Below are positions 7,835-14,759 of a stretch of DNA of 14,932 nucleotides, piece by piece; position 1 is the first letter of the stretch, and each line of letters opens with the position of its first letter. The translations under genes were made by a program, and so were the position numbers. The stretch is from Actinomycetota bacterium (GTDB lineage Bacteria > Actinomycetota > Thermoleophilia > RBG-16-64-13), in NCBI GenBank assembly GCA_003157225.1, contig PMIZ01000387.1, positions 498-15,429 of the forward strand, written 5' to 3'. The notes under the pieces are model-generated. The model made no database searches and was not told the DNA's origin. It saw only the letters and a list, made by a program, of their open reading frames with translations.

Positions 7835-7867
7835 GGCGGCCGGCTTTGGGCCGGATCCGCCTTTTCT
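7835..7867 (+). terminator. Rho-independent terminator after the TetR gene
   Basis: GGCGG plus CCGGC pair with GCCGG and CCGCC around a five-base loop, with an AT bulge on the right arm, followed directly by TTTTCT. It separates the regulator from the pump gene, which would then need its own promoter in the 50 bases that follow. Confidence 0.65.
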
Positions 7868-7880
7868 CTAGCTCTGGAAA

Positions 7881-7896
7881 GTAAGTGAGTACTAAG
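7881..7896 (+). promoter_or_regulatory. Second TetR-type operator, upstream of the pump gene
   Basis: GTAAGTGAGTACTAAG repeats the left half-site of the operator at 7227-7242 exactly and most of the right half. It lies 20 bases before the pump start codon, and the TACTAA within it could serve as a -10 box, so a bound repressor would block the promoter. Confidence 0.6.
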
Positions 7897-7916
7897 TCAG
7901 GAAGGGGTCAAGCGGG

Positions 7917-9419
7917 ATGAGTCAGAGAGCGATAACCATCTGGACTTTCGTCGTCACGTCGTTGGCGATATTCATGGTCTCGCTGGACAACCTGGTAGTG
8001 ACCACCGCTTTGCCAGTGATCAAGGCCCACCTCGGCGCCTCACTGTCCAGCCTCGAGTGGACCGTCAACGCCTACACCTTGACGTTCGCGGTCTTGCTGC
8101 TCACCGGCGCCGCGCTTGGCGACAGATTCGGGCGCAAGCGGGTCTTCCTGGCCGGCCTTACGCTCTTCACGCTCGGCTCGGCGATGGCCGCGCTGGCCCC
8201 GAGCATCGGGACGCTTGTTGCGGCCCGGGCTCTGCAGGGCGTCGGTGGCGGCATTGCCGCCCCACTCACCCTGACCATCCTCTCCGCCGCGGTCCCGCCG
8301 GCTCGTCGCGGACAGGCGCTCGGCATCTGGGGCGGCATCTCCGGCCTCGCGGTGGCTATCGGCCCGGTCGTCGGCGGCGCAGTCGTCGATGGCCTCTCGT
8401 GGCAGTGGATCTTCTGGATCAACGTGCCCATCGGCGCCGTGCTGCTTCCCATCGCCTGGCGCCGGCTCACCGAGTCCACCGGCCCCAACCGTTCGCTCGA
8501 CCTGCCGGGCTTGGGTTTCATCAGCGTCGGCCTGCTTGGCTTCGTCTGGGGCCTTGTGCGCGGCAACGAGCACGGGTGGACGAGTCTCGGCGTCGCTGGC
8601 CCCATCGCGGCGGGCGTCGTCCTGCTGGCCGCCTTCATCCTCTGGGAGCGCCGCACCACCGAGCCGATGGTCCCGCTCCGCTTCTTCCGCAATCGCGCCT
8701 TCTCAGCCGCCAACGTCACCTCGCTACTGATGAGCTTCGGCATGTTCGGCGCCATCTTCCTACTGGCCCAGTTCCTGCAAGTCGTGCAGGGCTACTCGCC
8801 CTTGGAGGCCGGGCTGCGCACCTTGCCCTGGACGGCCATGCCGATCCTCGTGGCGCCTATCGCCGGTACCTTGAGTGACCGCATCGGGGCCCGGCCGTTG
8901 GTGGTGGCCGGCATGGCGCTGATGGCGACAGCCATGGGCTGGTTCGCGGTGATCACGTCGCCAACCGTGGCCTACAGCTCCGAGGTCCCGCCCCTCGTGT
9001 TGGCGGGTGTCGGCATGAGCCTCTACTTCGCCCCGCTAGCAAACCTAGTGCTGAGCACGGTGCGGCGCAAGGAGGAGGGCAAGGCCAGCGGCGTGAACAA
9101 CACGGTCCGCGAGGTCGGGGGAGTGCTGGGCGTCGCAGTGCTGGCAACCATATTCTCGAGGGTCGGCGGCTACGCGAGTCCACAGCTTTTCGTCGACGGA
9201 CTGCGAGTCGCCCTCTGGGTCAGTGCCGCCGCGGTTGGCGCGGGAGCCCTAGCCGCGATCACCATCCCGCCTCGGCAGGACGTGGTGGCGGACTCGGTCT
9301 CGCTTCTCGAGCCGCTATTCGAGCGGCCGGCGCAGAACGTTGCCGTCGGTCACGACGCCGCGGATGCGATCCGTCTACAGGCTGGTGGCCTGTCAGCGGA
9401 GCCGACGGGGAGCGAGTAG
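7917..9419 (+). CDS. MFS multidrug efflux transporter, DHA2 (EmrB/QacA) family
   Basis: A 500-residue polytopic membrane protein that would exchange protons for drugs or other toxic compounds. The length and hydrophobic pattern fit the 14-helix DHA2 family. Its marks are the helix 1 motif LDNLVVTTALPVI (23-35), motif A GDRFGRKRV (68-76) between helices 2 and 3, ARALQGVGGG in helix 4, the antiporter motif C region AIGPVVGG (147-154), and SWQWIFWINVPIG (161-173), which is diagnostic of the EmrB/QacA branch. A GC-rich, proline- and alanine-containing soluble tail follows the last helix. The AAGGGG at 7902-7907 or the GCGGG next to the ATG would serve as the ribosome site. The TetR gene immediately upstream and the shared operator indicate inducible expression. 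The substrate is unknown. Confidence 0.95.
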   Translation: MSQRAITIWTFVVTSLAIFMVSLDNLVVTTALPVIKAHLGASLSSLEWTVNAYTLTFAVLLLTGAALGDRFGRKRVFLAGLTLFTLGSAMAALAPSIGTLVAARALQGVGGGIAAPLTLTILSAAVPPARRGQALGIWGGISGLAVAIGPVVGGAVVDGLSWQWIFWINVPIGAVLLPIAWRRLTESTGPNRSLDLPGLGFISVGLLGFVWGLVRGNEHGWTSLGVAGPIAAGVVLLAAFILWERRTTEPMVPLRFFRNRAFSAANVTSLLMSFGMFGAIFLLAQFLQVVQGYSPLEAGLRTLPWTAMPILVAPIAGTLSDRIGARPLVVAGMALMATAMGWFAVITSPTVAYSSEVPPLVLAGVGMSLYFAPLANLVLSTVRRKEEGKASGVNNTVREVGGVLGVAVLATIFSRVGGYASPQLFVDGLRVALWVSAAAVGAGALAAITIPPRQDVVADSVSLLEPLFERPAQNVAVGHDAADAIRLQAGGLSAEPTGSE

Positions 9420-9751
9420 CGGGATTCCACTTCGACCACCGTTCGAAACTGTCCTCCCAGCCTACGCTCGAGGACGTTACGAACTCTCATGGAGGTTGGA
9501 TCGCTGCGAGACAGGAAGGTCCGCAGCCGCAAGAAGTCGTTGACCGGTGAGATGATCGACGAGTAGGTGTCAGCGCCGCTCACTTCCGGGTGCTTCTCAT
9601 ACCTTCTGAACCATTCCTCGACGTCCGCCCACCGCCAGACTCGACTCCGTCCCGCCCCAACCCTCGTGGTGGGACGCCGCCTGGGCCGCTCACTCGCCCA
9701 CCCCCCACCCCGTCCAGAATCGGCCACCATACATATTATTAATGTGCGCAT
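9350..9751 (-). pseudogene. Possible remnant of a small AlpA/excisionase-like helix-turn-helix gene
   Basis: The minus strand holds an open frame whose middle (9584-9673) reads PTTRVGAGRSRVWRWADVEE and then WFRRYEKHPE. This resembles the end of the small DNA-binding domains whose usual form is a VSRQR-type helix followed by a glycine-rich turn and VWRRADVEAW. The expected first helix is missing upstream, where the sequence reads as low-complexity Gly/Arg, so the gene would be front-truncated. The following frame, 60 more residues to TGA at 9350-9352, has coding-like codon use but overlaps the pump gene tail. It is the only candidate in the 389-base space between the pump and the DUF2089 gene. 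Chance remains possible. Confidence 0.3.
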
Positions 9752-9779
9752 TGACTTTTTTAATATATCGTCCGATACT
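9751..9779 (+). promoter_or_regulatory. Sigma70-like promoter of the DUF2089 operon
   Basis: TTGACT at 9751-9756 and GATACT at 9774-9779 are separated by 17 bases of AT-rich DNA, an almost ideal housekeeping promoter in an otherwise GC-rich region. The first gene of the operon starts 30 bases after the -10 box. Confidence 0.75.
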
Positions 9780-9790
9780 GGTTCCAGTAT
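9775..9790 (+). promoter_or_regulatory. Palindromic operator overlapping the -10 box
   Basis: ATACTGG, two bases TT, CCAGTAT: perfect seven-base arms. It covers the -10 box and the expected transcription start, so a bound dimer should repress. Which protein binds is unknown; the DUF2089 protein, which has a helix-turn-helix, is the nearest candidate. Confidence 0.55.
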
Positions 9791-9808
9791 TCAACGAAAG
9801 GGGCGCCC

Positions 9809-10168
9809 ATGGCCCGATGGAACGAACTGACTGATCTGACCGGCGACCGGCCGTTTGTCGTCACCAGCGTCCGGCTGGAAGGGAGTGGCGTCACCATCGG
9901 CGGCGACTTCGAACTCCCTTTGCTCGCCAACCTCAGGTATGAGGACCAGGTGTTCGTGAGCGAGTTCGTCCGCTGTCACGGCAACATCAAGTATATGGAA
10001 AAGGCGTTCGGCATCAGCTACCCCACCGTCAAGAACCGCCTCAACAAGATCATCCAGCAACTGCAGCTGGTGGAGGTTGTACAGGTCACGGCCCACGATG
10101 AGGTCTTCGACCTCCTCGAGCGGGGCGAGATCACGGTGGCCGAAGCCGCGGAAAGGTTGGACAAATGA
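9809..10168 (+). CDS. DUF2089-family putative DNA-binding protein with C-terminal SHOCT-like motif
   Basis: A 119-residue protein. The centre (about 36-86) is the DUF2089 core: FELPLLANLRYEDQVFVSEF, then CHGNIKYMEKAFGISYPTVK, a helix-turn-helix resembling sigma-factor region 4. DUF2089 proteins normally start with a CxxC zinc ribbon. Here residues 1-35 contain no cysteine, and the only one is Cys56, so the ribbon is degenerate or replaced. The end (97-119) reads EVFDLLERGEITVAEAAERL, the LLxxGxIxxxEAAxxLD pattern seen again in the third gene of this operon. AAAGGGG lies just upstream of the ATG. The stop overlaps the next start by four bases. Role: probably a transcription regulator of its own operon, inferred from the fold and from the palindrome in its promoter. 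Confidence 0.85.
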   Translation: MARWNELTDLTGDRPFVVTSVRLEGSGVTIGGDFELPLLANLRYEDQVFVSEFVRCHGNIKYMEKAFGISYPTVKNRLNKIIQQLQLVEVVQVTAHDEVFDLLERGEITVAEAAERLDK

Positions 10169-10455
10169 AGTGCCCGCCCTATCTGGTGTCCATGAGGATC
10201 CAGGAACAGGAGCGGACCAAGTTCCGGCTCTGGTTCCCACTCTTCATCCTGTGGCCGCTGCTCGCCGTATTCGTGTTGCTGACTGTGATCGCGGCCTTGC
10301 TGGCCGATCTCTTCAGCCTCGTCGCCCAATACCGGCCCGGCTACACGCACTTTCTCTTCGGGGTCCTCGGTGTGGTCGGTGAGACCCGGGGCACCGAAGT
10401 GTTCGTTCAGGACAAGACTCACAACAGCCGGACCGTGGCGCTCACGCTCCGGTAG
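10165..10455 (+). CDS. Small single-pass membrane protein of the DUF2089 operon
   Basis: A 96-residue protein, unnamed. A basic, polar N-terminus (1-21) precedes one long hydrophobic segment, about residues 22-50 (LWFPLFILWPLLAVFVLLTV and onward), followed by a soluble tail with a glycine turn and GTEVFVQDKTHNSRTVALTL, a small beta-like stretch. Its ATG overlaps the upstream TGA (ATGA), so translation is coupled; GGAAAGG in the upstream gene is eight bases away. An inner ATG at 10192 is a weaker choice. The operon position between a DUF2089 protein and a SHOCT-like protein suggests a membrane sensor or anchor, which is inference. Confidence 0.85.
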   Translation: MKCPPYLVSMRIQEQERTKFRLWFPLFILWPLLAVFVLLTVIAALLADLFSLVAQYRPGYTHFLFGVLGVVGETRGTEVFVQDKTHNSRTVALTLR

Positions 10456-10482
10456 CCAGAAGACAAGAAAGGAAGAAGCACC

Positions 10483-10956
10483 ATGGGAGACGATCGCACC
10501 CGCATACTCGACCTCCTGGCCGCCGGCAAGATATCGGCGGAAGAAGCAGCCCGGCTCCTCGACGCCCTCGGCGGCAGCGCCGGTGGCGGCCAGACAGGCG
10601 GAGCCGACTCGTCGGCGGGCGGCACAGGCGCGGGCGGCGCCGGCAGCTCGAGCTGGACCAAGACCACGGCCGGCGCGGCGCCCAAGTTCCTCTTCGTCAA
10701 AGTAGTCAGCGTCAAGGGCGACAACGTCAACGTCAAGATTCCGCTCAGCCTGGTGCGGGCCGGCCTTAAACTCACCGCGCTCATCCCCAAGCCGGCGGCC
10801 GACCAGATCAACAAGACCATGGCCGAGAAGGGCATGTCGTTCGACCTCGCCAGCGTCAAGCCCGAGGATCTCGAGGACTTGGTGGATTCCATGCGGGAGA
10901 TGGAGATCAACGTCGACGCCCAGAGTGGCGACACGGTTCGGGTGTACGCGGCGTAG
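10483..10956 (+). CDS. SHOCT-like domain protein of the DUF2089 operon
   Basis: A 157-residue protein. Residues 6-28 are a SHOCT-like helical hairpin, TRILDLLAAGKISAEEAARL, nearly the same pattern as the tail of the DUF2089 protein two genes earlier. Residues 29-66 are a Gly/Ser/Ala-rich flexible linker. Residues 67-157 form a soluble domain starting KFLFVKVVSVKGDNVNVKIP, with the pattern of alternating strands found in YvlB/LiaX-like proteins with this N-terminal motif, ending in a strand (DTVRVYAA). No signal peptide or membrane segment is visible. AAGGAAG lies upstream of the ATG. In Firmicutes, proteins with this front domain take part in cell-envelope stress sensing; carrying that role over here is inference, though an exporter operon follows. 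Confidence 0.82.
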   Translation: MGDDRTRILDLLAAGKISAEEAARLLDALGGSAGGGQTGGADSSAGGTGAGGAGSSSWTKTTAGAAPKFLFVKVVSVKGDNVNVKIPLSLVRAGLKLTALIPKPAADQINKTMAEKGMSFDLASVKPEDLEDLVDSMREMEINVDAQSGDTVRVYAA

Positions 10957-11002
10957 GCGCGGGCAACCAACCAGATGTTGATCGCGCCACGGCCGCGGCC
11001 CA

Positions 11003-11018
11003 TGGGCCTTTAGGCCCA
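11003..11018 (+). terminator. Small hairpin after the DUF2089 operon
   Basis: TGGGCC, loop TTTA, GGCCCA: a perfect six-pair hairpin 47 bases past the last stop of the operon. No T-run follows, so termination is uncertain. The rest of 10957-11159 shows nothing recognisable. Confidence 0.4.
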
Positions 11019-11159
11019 GGACGGCAAGGGGCTCAAGGGAGTTCCGGTAGACCTGGCAGTCTCGGGGCGCAAGTGGCGACGCACGAAGCCCGCCGGACGC
11101 CCCGGAAGCGGCCCTAAGCAGAAAAGTGAGGCAGGACTCGCGGCGGAGCTATCATTGCC

Positions 11160-11187
11160 TTGACTATTACGAAGTTAGTAGTACTAT
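11160..11187 (+). promoter_or_regulatory. Probable promoter of the first ABC exporter operon
   Basis: TTGACT at 11160-11165 and TACTAT at 11182-11187, 16 bases apart, lie in an AT-rich patch. The transcript would have a leader of about 130 bases before the permease ATG at 11323. A GGAGG at 11204-11208 stands nine bases before an in-frame GTG at 11218. Confidence 0.6.
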
Positions 11188-11188
11188 G
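11174..11188 (+). promoter_or_regulatory. Operator-like sequence over the -10 box of the ABC promoter
   Basis: GTTAGTAGTACTATG contains the perfect palindrome TAGTACTA (11179-11186) and resembles the pump operator GTAAGTGAGTACTAAG with one base less in the left half. It overlaps the -10 box. Control by the TetR protein at 7261-7827 is only a possibility. Confidence 0.35.
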
Positions 11189-11322
11189 CAATTGTTAGCA
11201 GCTGGAGGTTGCCAACGGTGGCGAATCGCGCGTACGCCATCCGGAACAACCAGACGAGAAGCGGAACCAGGCAAGTAGTCCAGACGAAGTCAGTCAAACG
11301 AACGCGGCAAAGGGGTTCAACG

Positions 11323-12480
11323 ATGAGAACGCTACGGAACGTCTTCCGGCGCAAATTGAGGGTGCTTCTGACCATCTTCGGCATCACCATCGGGGTGCTG
11401 GCGCTGGTGGTTATGGGCAGCATGGCCGAGAAGATCAACATGCTGGTCTCGGGCGGCACGAAGTACTACTCCGACAAGGTCACCGTCCAGGCTGCAGGGA
11501 CCTCCCTGTTCGCCGACTCGCCCCTCTCCCTCACCAAGTACGACGCCATCAAAGCCGTGCCGGGCGTGGCTGAAGTCTCGGCCGGCATCGGCACGATGCT
11601 CAACACCGAGCAGGGTGCCAGCTTCGGCATGCCCGACATGATCATAGGCAGTGACATGCGGGGCCAGAACCGCGAGAGCTTCAAAATCACCTATTCAGAT
11701 GGCCGCGCGCTCACCCCCAACGACGCCGGCTCGGTGGTGCTCGGCTCCGACATGGTCAAGAAGCTCGGGGGCAAGGTAGGCGGCGTCGTCACCATCCGCG
11801 GTGAGCGGTTCAAGGTGGTGGGAATCATGAACAAGACGCTGACCGCTCCCGACACCTCCGTCTACATGACCCTCGCTGACGCGCAGCGCATCTATATGCA
11901 GGACGTCCCCGAGGTCATGCGCGGCCAGGTAAACCGGTCCGACCTGGTGACCTCCTTCGTGGTCTACCCCGCCCAGGGAACCAACCCTGAACAGCTCGCA
12001 GCCAGCATCAACAAGGCCGTCTCAGGGGTTAGCGCCACCGGACCCAAGGCCTTCCAGGACCAAGTCGCCAGCTCCATCAGCGTCTTCAACGCCATCCTCT
12101 ACGGCATCGCCATCATCGCGCTCTTCGTGGGCGGGCTCTCGGTGATCAACACCATGACCATGTCGGTGAGCGAACGCACCCGTGAGATCGGTGTCCGCAA
12201 GGCCATCGGCGCCTCCGACCGCCAGATCGTCGGTCAGTTCCTCTCCGAGTCGGCCGTCATCGGCCTCATCGGCGGGGTCTCGGGACTGTTCCTGGGCTGG
12301 TTAGCCGCCACCGTGACCAACAGACTGCTGGAATCCCGCAACCTCAACCTCTTCCTCGTATCGCCCAGGCTGGCCATCGGGGCCGTTGCCTTCGCCATCC
12401 TCTTGGGCCTGGTGAGCGGACTCTATCCCTCCCTGCACGCGGCCCGGCTGCAGCCGGTGCTCGCCCTCCGGTACGAGTAA
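11323..12480 (+). CDS. ABC transporter permease, MacB/FtsX type (copy 1)
   Basis: A 385-residue permease of the type VII (MacB/LolC/FtsX-like) ABC superfamily. A basic N-terminus leads into transmembrane helix 1 (about 12-32). An extracytoplasmic MacB-type domain spans about 33-265. Three more helices follow near 275-300 ([20 protein letters not shown]), 320-345 and 353-375. Typical marks are [16 protein letters not shown] after helix 2 and the ending [19 protein letters not shown]. Such proteins do not carry substrate through a channel; they use ATP hydrolysis to move extracytoplasmic parts. AGGGG sits seven bases before the ATG at 11323, and the paralogue at 13593 starts at the same residue (MRTLRN), so this start is chosen. 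A GTG at 11218 with GGAGG nine bases upstream could add 35 basic residues. The ATPase gene follows after 29 bases. Confidence 0.94.
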   Translation: MRTLRNVFRRKLRVLLTIFGITIGVLALVVMGSMAEKINMLVSGGTKYYSDKVTVQAAGTSLFADSPLSLTKYDAIKAVPGVAEVSAGIGTMLNTEQGASFGMPDMIIGSDMRGQNRESFKITYSDGRALTPNDAGSVVLGSDMVKKLGGKVGGVVTIRGERFKVVGIMNKTLTAPDTSVYMTLADAQRIYMQDVPEVMRGQVNRSDLVTSFVVYPAQGTNPEQLAASINKAVSGVSATGPKAFQDQVASSISVFNAILYGIAIIALFVGGLSVINTMTMSVSERTREIGVRKAIGASDRQIVGQFLSESAVIGLIGGVSGLFLGWLAATVTNRLLESRNLNLFLVSPRLAIGAVAFAILLGLVSGLYPSLHAARLQPVLALRYE

Positions 12481-12509
12481 CGGCGCCCAGCTACAAATAG
12501 GAGCTACAC

Positions 12510-13328
12510 ATGGAAACCGTAGAAACCATTGGCAAGACAAGAATCGGTAGCGAGATCGTGACCTACACCCACGACACTGCGCCGGCCGGCACGGAGCCTC
12601 GCGCTCGTCGCAGAACCATCATCCGCGGCGACGGCATCTACAAGCGCTACGTCATGAGCAAGGACAACTACGTCGACGCCCTCCAGGACGCCTCCCTCGA
12701 GATCGGCGAAGGCGAGATGGTCGCCGTCATGGGTCCCTCCGGCTCGGGAAAGTCGACCCTACTGCATGTCCTCGGTTGCCTTGACTCCGTGAACTCAGGC
12801 GAGGTCTGGCTCGACGGCCGCCGGGTAGACAACCTCCGCCGTGCCGACCTGGCCCGCCTGCGCCGGAACGAGGTGGGGTTCATCTTCCAGACCTTCAACC
12901 TCGTATCAAGCTTCACCGCTCTCGAGAACGTCATGCTGGCCGCCGAGTATGCCGGCAGGAACCGGCGCGAAGCGCGCGATCTGGCGAAGAATGCTCTCTC
13001 GCTTGTGGGGCTGTCCGACCGAGCGGGACATCGTCCGGCCGAGCTGTCGGGTGGTCAGCAGCAACGGGTTGCCATCGCGAGGGCGCTGGTGAACGATCCG
13101 GCAGTGATCTTCGGCGACGAGCCCACGGGCAACCTCGACTCCGCCAGTTCGGCCGAGATCATCGACATGATGCACCAGATCAACCGCGACACCGGCACCA
13201 CCTTCGTTCTGGTGACGCACGACTCCAGAGTGGCCGAGCGCTGCGACCGGGTGTTCCAGATGCTGGACGGCAGGGTGACCAATGGGCATCGCGACGGCGA
13301 TTCGCCGCACGGGCTCGAGGCGGTTTGA
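12510..13328 (+). CDS. ABC transporter ATP-binding protein, MacB/LolD type (copy 1)
   Basis: A 272-residue ATPase that partners the permease immediately upstream. All motifs are intact: Walker A GPSGSGKST (75-83), Q-loop Gln127 in FIFQTFNL, signature LSGGQQQRVAIARAL (179-193), Walker B VIFGDEPTGNLDS (199-211) with Glu204, and switch His237 in LVTHDSR. GDEPTGNLDS is characteristic of the LolD/MacB/FtsE subfamily. About 35 extra residues precede the nucleotide-binding fold; the second copy has a shorter front. TAGGAG lies six bases before the ATG. The last six codons and the TGA lie in the first unit of a 38-bp tandem repeat, so the C-terminus may have been altered by that repeat. No membrane-fusion protein gene accompanies the pair, as in many Gram-positive exporters of this class. 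Confidence 0.95.
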   Translation: METVETIGKTRIGSEIVTYTHDTAPAGTEPRARRRTIIRGDGIYKRYVMSKDNYVDALQDASLEIGEGEMVAVMGPSGSGKSTLLHVLGCLDSVNSGEVWLDGRRVDNLRRADLARLRRNEVGFIFQTFNLVSSFTALENVMLAAEYAGRNRREARDLAKNALSLVGLSDRAGHRPAELSGGQQQRVAIARALVNDPAVIFGDEPTGNLDSASSAEIIDMMHQINRDTGTTFVLVTHDSRVAERCDRVFQMLDGRVTNGHRDGDSPHGLEAV

Positions 13329-13394
13329 GCGGCGCCGGCGCGACGCACGGGCCCGAGGCGGCCTGAGCGGCGCCGGCGCGACGCACGGGCCCGG
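13306..13394 (+). repeat. 38-bp tandem repeat crossing the ATPase stop codon (two full copies plus 13 bases)
   Basis: Units occupy 13306-13343 and 13344-13381, with a partial third at 13382-13394. They begin CGCACGGGC and end GGCGCCGGCGCGA; the first two differ at three positions by eye. Each contains the perfect palindrome GCGCCGGCGC. The stop of the ATPase gene lies inside unit one. Because 38 is not a multiple of three, changes in copy number shift the frame downstream of the stop only. Confidence 0.85.
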
Positions 13395-13450
13395 CACCGT
13401 GCGACGCGCGCGGCTGACCTGGGCGCCTTTCCTATCGGCCCCTAGCCACG

Positions 13451-13496
13451 GCCAAGGAGGCGGGAGAATCCCGCCTCCTTGGCGTTTCTGCTTCTT
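13451..13496 (+). terminator. Strong Rho-independent terminator of ABC operon 1
   Basis: GCCAAGGAGGCGGGA, loop GAA, TCCCGCCTCCTTGGC: fifteen perfect pairs, followed by a T-rich tail (GTTTCTGCTTCTT). It separates the two ABC modules into independent transcripts. Confidence 0.9.
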
Positions 13497-13592
13497 CCCG
13501 TCGCGAAATGCTAACGAAGCTTTTACGCAGCCCTGAGTTCTCGTCGACATACTGGCGTGCCTGGGACTGACTACGATCGTTGAGGTGGCCGA

Positions 13593-14750
13593 ATGCGGAC
13601 CCTACGAAACGTCTTCCGGCGCAAGCTGAGAGTGCTGCTCACCATCTTCGGCATAACCATCGGCGTGCTGGCGCTGGTGGTCATGGGCAGCATGGCGGAG
13701 AAGATCAACATGATGGTGTCCGGCGGCACCAAGTTCTACTCCGACAAGGTGACGGTCGGCACCGCGAGCAGCAGCATGTTCTCCACCGGGCCACTCTCCC
13801 TCAGCAAACAGGCCGCCATCAAGGCGGTGCCCGGGGTGGCCGAGGTCTCGGCCGGCATCGCCGCCCTTCTCAATACCGATACCTCCATCTCCTTCGGCAT
13901 GCCGGCCATGATCGAGGGAAGCGACATGCGCGGCCAGAATCTGGAGAGCTTCAAGATCAGCTACTCCAGCGGCCGGGCGCTCAAGCCCGGCGAAACTGGC
14001 TCTGTGGTCGTGGGGTCCGACCTGGTGAAGAAGCTCGGCGCCAAGGTCGGAGGCACGGTGACCGTGCGGGGCGAGCAGTTCAAGGTGGTCGGGATCATGG
14101 ACAAGACGCTCACCGCTCCAGACACCTCGGTGTGGATGACCCTCACCGACGCGCAGCGGCTCTACGCTCAGGACCTGCCCGAAGTCATCCGCAGCCAGGT
14201 GAATGTCAGCGACCTTGCCACCTCCTTCGTGGTCTACCCGACCTCGGGCACCGACCCGGAGACGTTGGCGACGGCCATCAACAAGGCCGTCCCCGGCGTC
14301 AAGGCCACCGGCCCCAAGGCCTTCCAAGAGCAGATAGCGAGCGCCACCAAGATCTTCAGCGCCATCCTCTACGGCATCGCCATAATCGCGCTCTTCGTCG
14401 GCGGCCTCTCGGTGATCAACACCATGACCATGTCGGTTAACGAGCGCACCCGCGAGATCGGGGTGCGCAAGGCCATCGGTGCGTCCGACGGCCAGATCGT
14501 GCGGCAGTTCCTGTCGGAAGCCGGTGTCATCGGCCTGCTCGGCGGAGTCTCCGGACTGTTCTTGGGCTGGATCGCCAGCGTGATCGCCAATAGGCTCCTG
14601 GAAGCGTCCGACCTCAACCTCTTCCTGGTCACTCCCCGGCTGGCCATCGGCGCGGTGGTGTTCGCCATCGTCCTGGGACTGGTCAGTGGCCTCTACCCCT
14701 CGCTACATGCCGCGCGGCTGCAACCTGTCGCCGCCCTACGGTACGAATAG
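13593..14750 (+). CDS. ABC transporter permease, MacB/FtsX type (copy 2)
   Basis: Also 385 residues and collinear with copy 1 at 11323-12480. The first 35 residues and the last 120 are nearly identical between the two, while the extracytoplasmic domain (about 45-270) has most of the substitutions, for example VGTASSSMFSTGPLSLSKQA in place of [20 protein letters not shown]. Membrane and coupling parts are therefore conserved while the sensing or substrate-facing part diverges. GAGGTGG lies five bases before the ATG. A promoter is expected between the terminator at 13451-13496 and the start, but no convincing boxes are visible there. The TAG stop is part of the ribosome site (TAGGAG) of the next gene, so the two are tightly coupled. 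Confidence 0.94.
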   Translation: MRTLRNVFRRKLRVLLTIFGITIGVLALVVMGSMAEKINMMVSGGTKFYSDKVTVGTASSSMFSTGPLSLSKQAAIKAVPGVAEVSAGIAALLNTDTSISFGMPAMIEGSDMRGQNLESFKISYSSGRALKPGETGSVVVGSDLVKKLGAKVGGTVTVRGEQFKVVGIMDKTLTAPDTSVWMTLTDAQRLYAQDLPEVIRSQVNVSDLATSFVVYPTSGTDPETLATAINKAVPGVKATGPKAFQEQIASATKIFSAILYGIAIIALFVGGLSVINTMTMSVNERTREIGVRKAIGASDGQIVRQFLSEAGVIGLLGGVSGLFLGWIASVIANRLLEASDLNLFLVTPRLAIGAVVFAIVLGLVSGLYPSLHAARLQPVAALRYE

Positions 14751-14759
14751 GAGCACCTC

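Noticed and set aside
13306..13394. Tandem repeats as a CRISPR array.
   Set aside because: The units are directly adjacent with no spacers, start inside a coding sequence, and no cas gene is present.
13580..14440. A 286-codon plus-strand frame overlapping permease copy 2.
   Set aside because: It is an out-of-phase shadow rich in Arg, Gly and His; the real permease frame at 13593-14750 matches copy 1 along its whole length.
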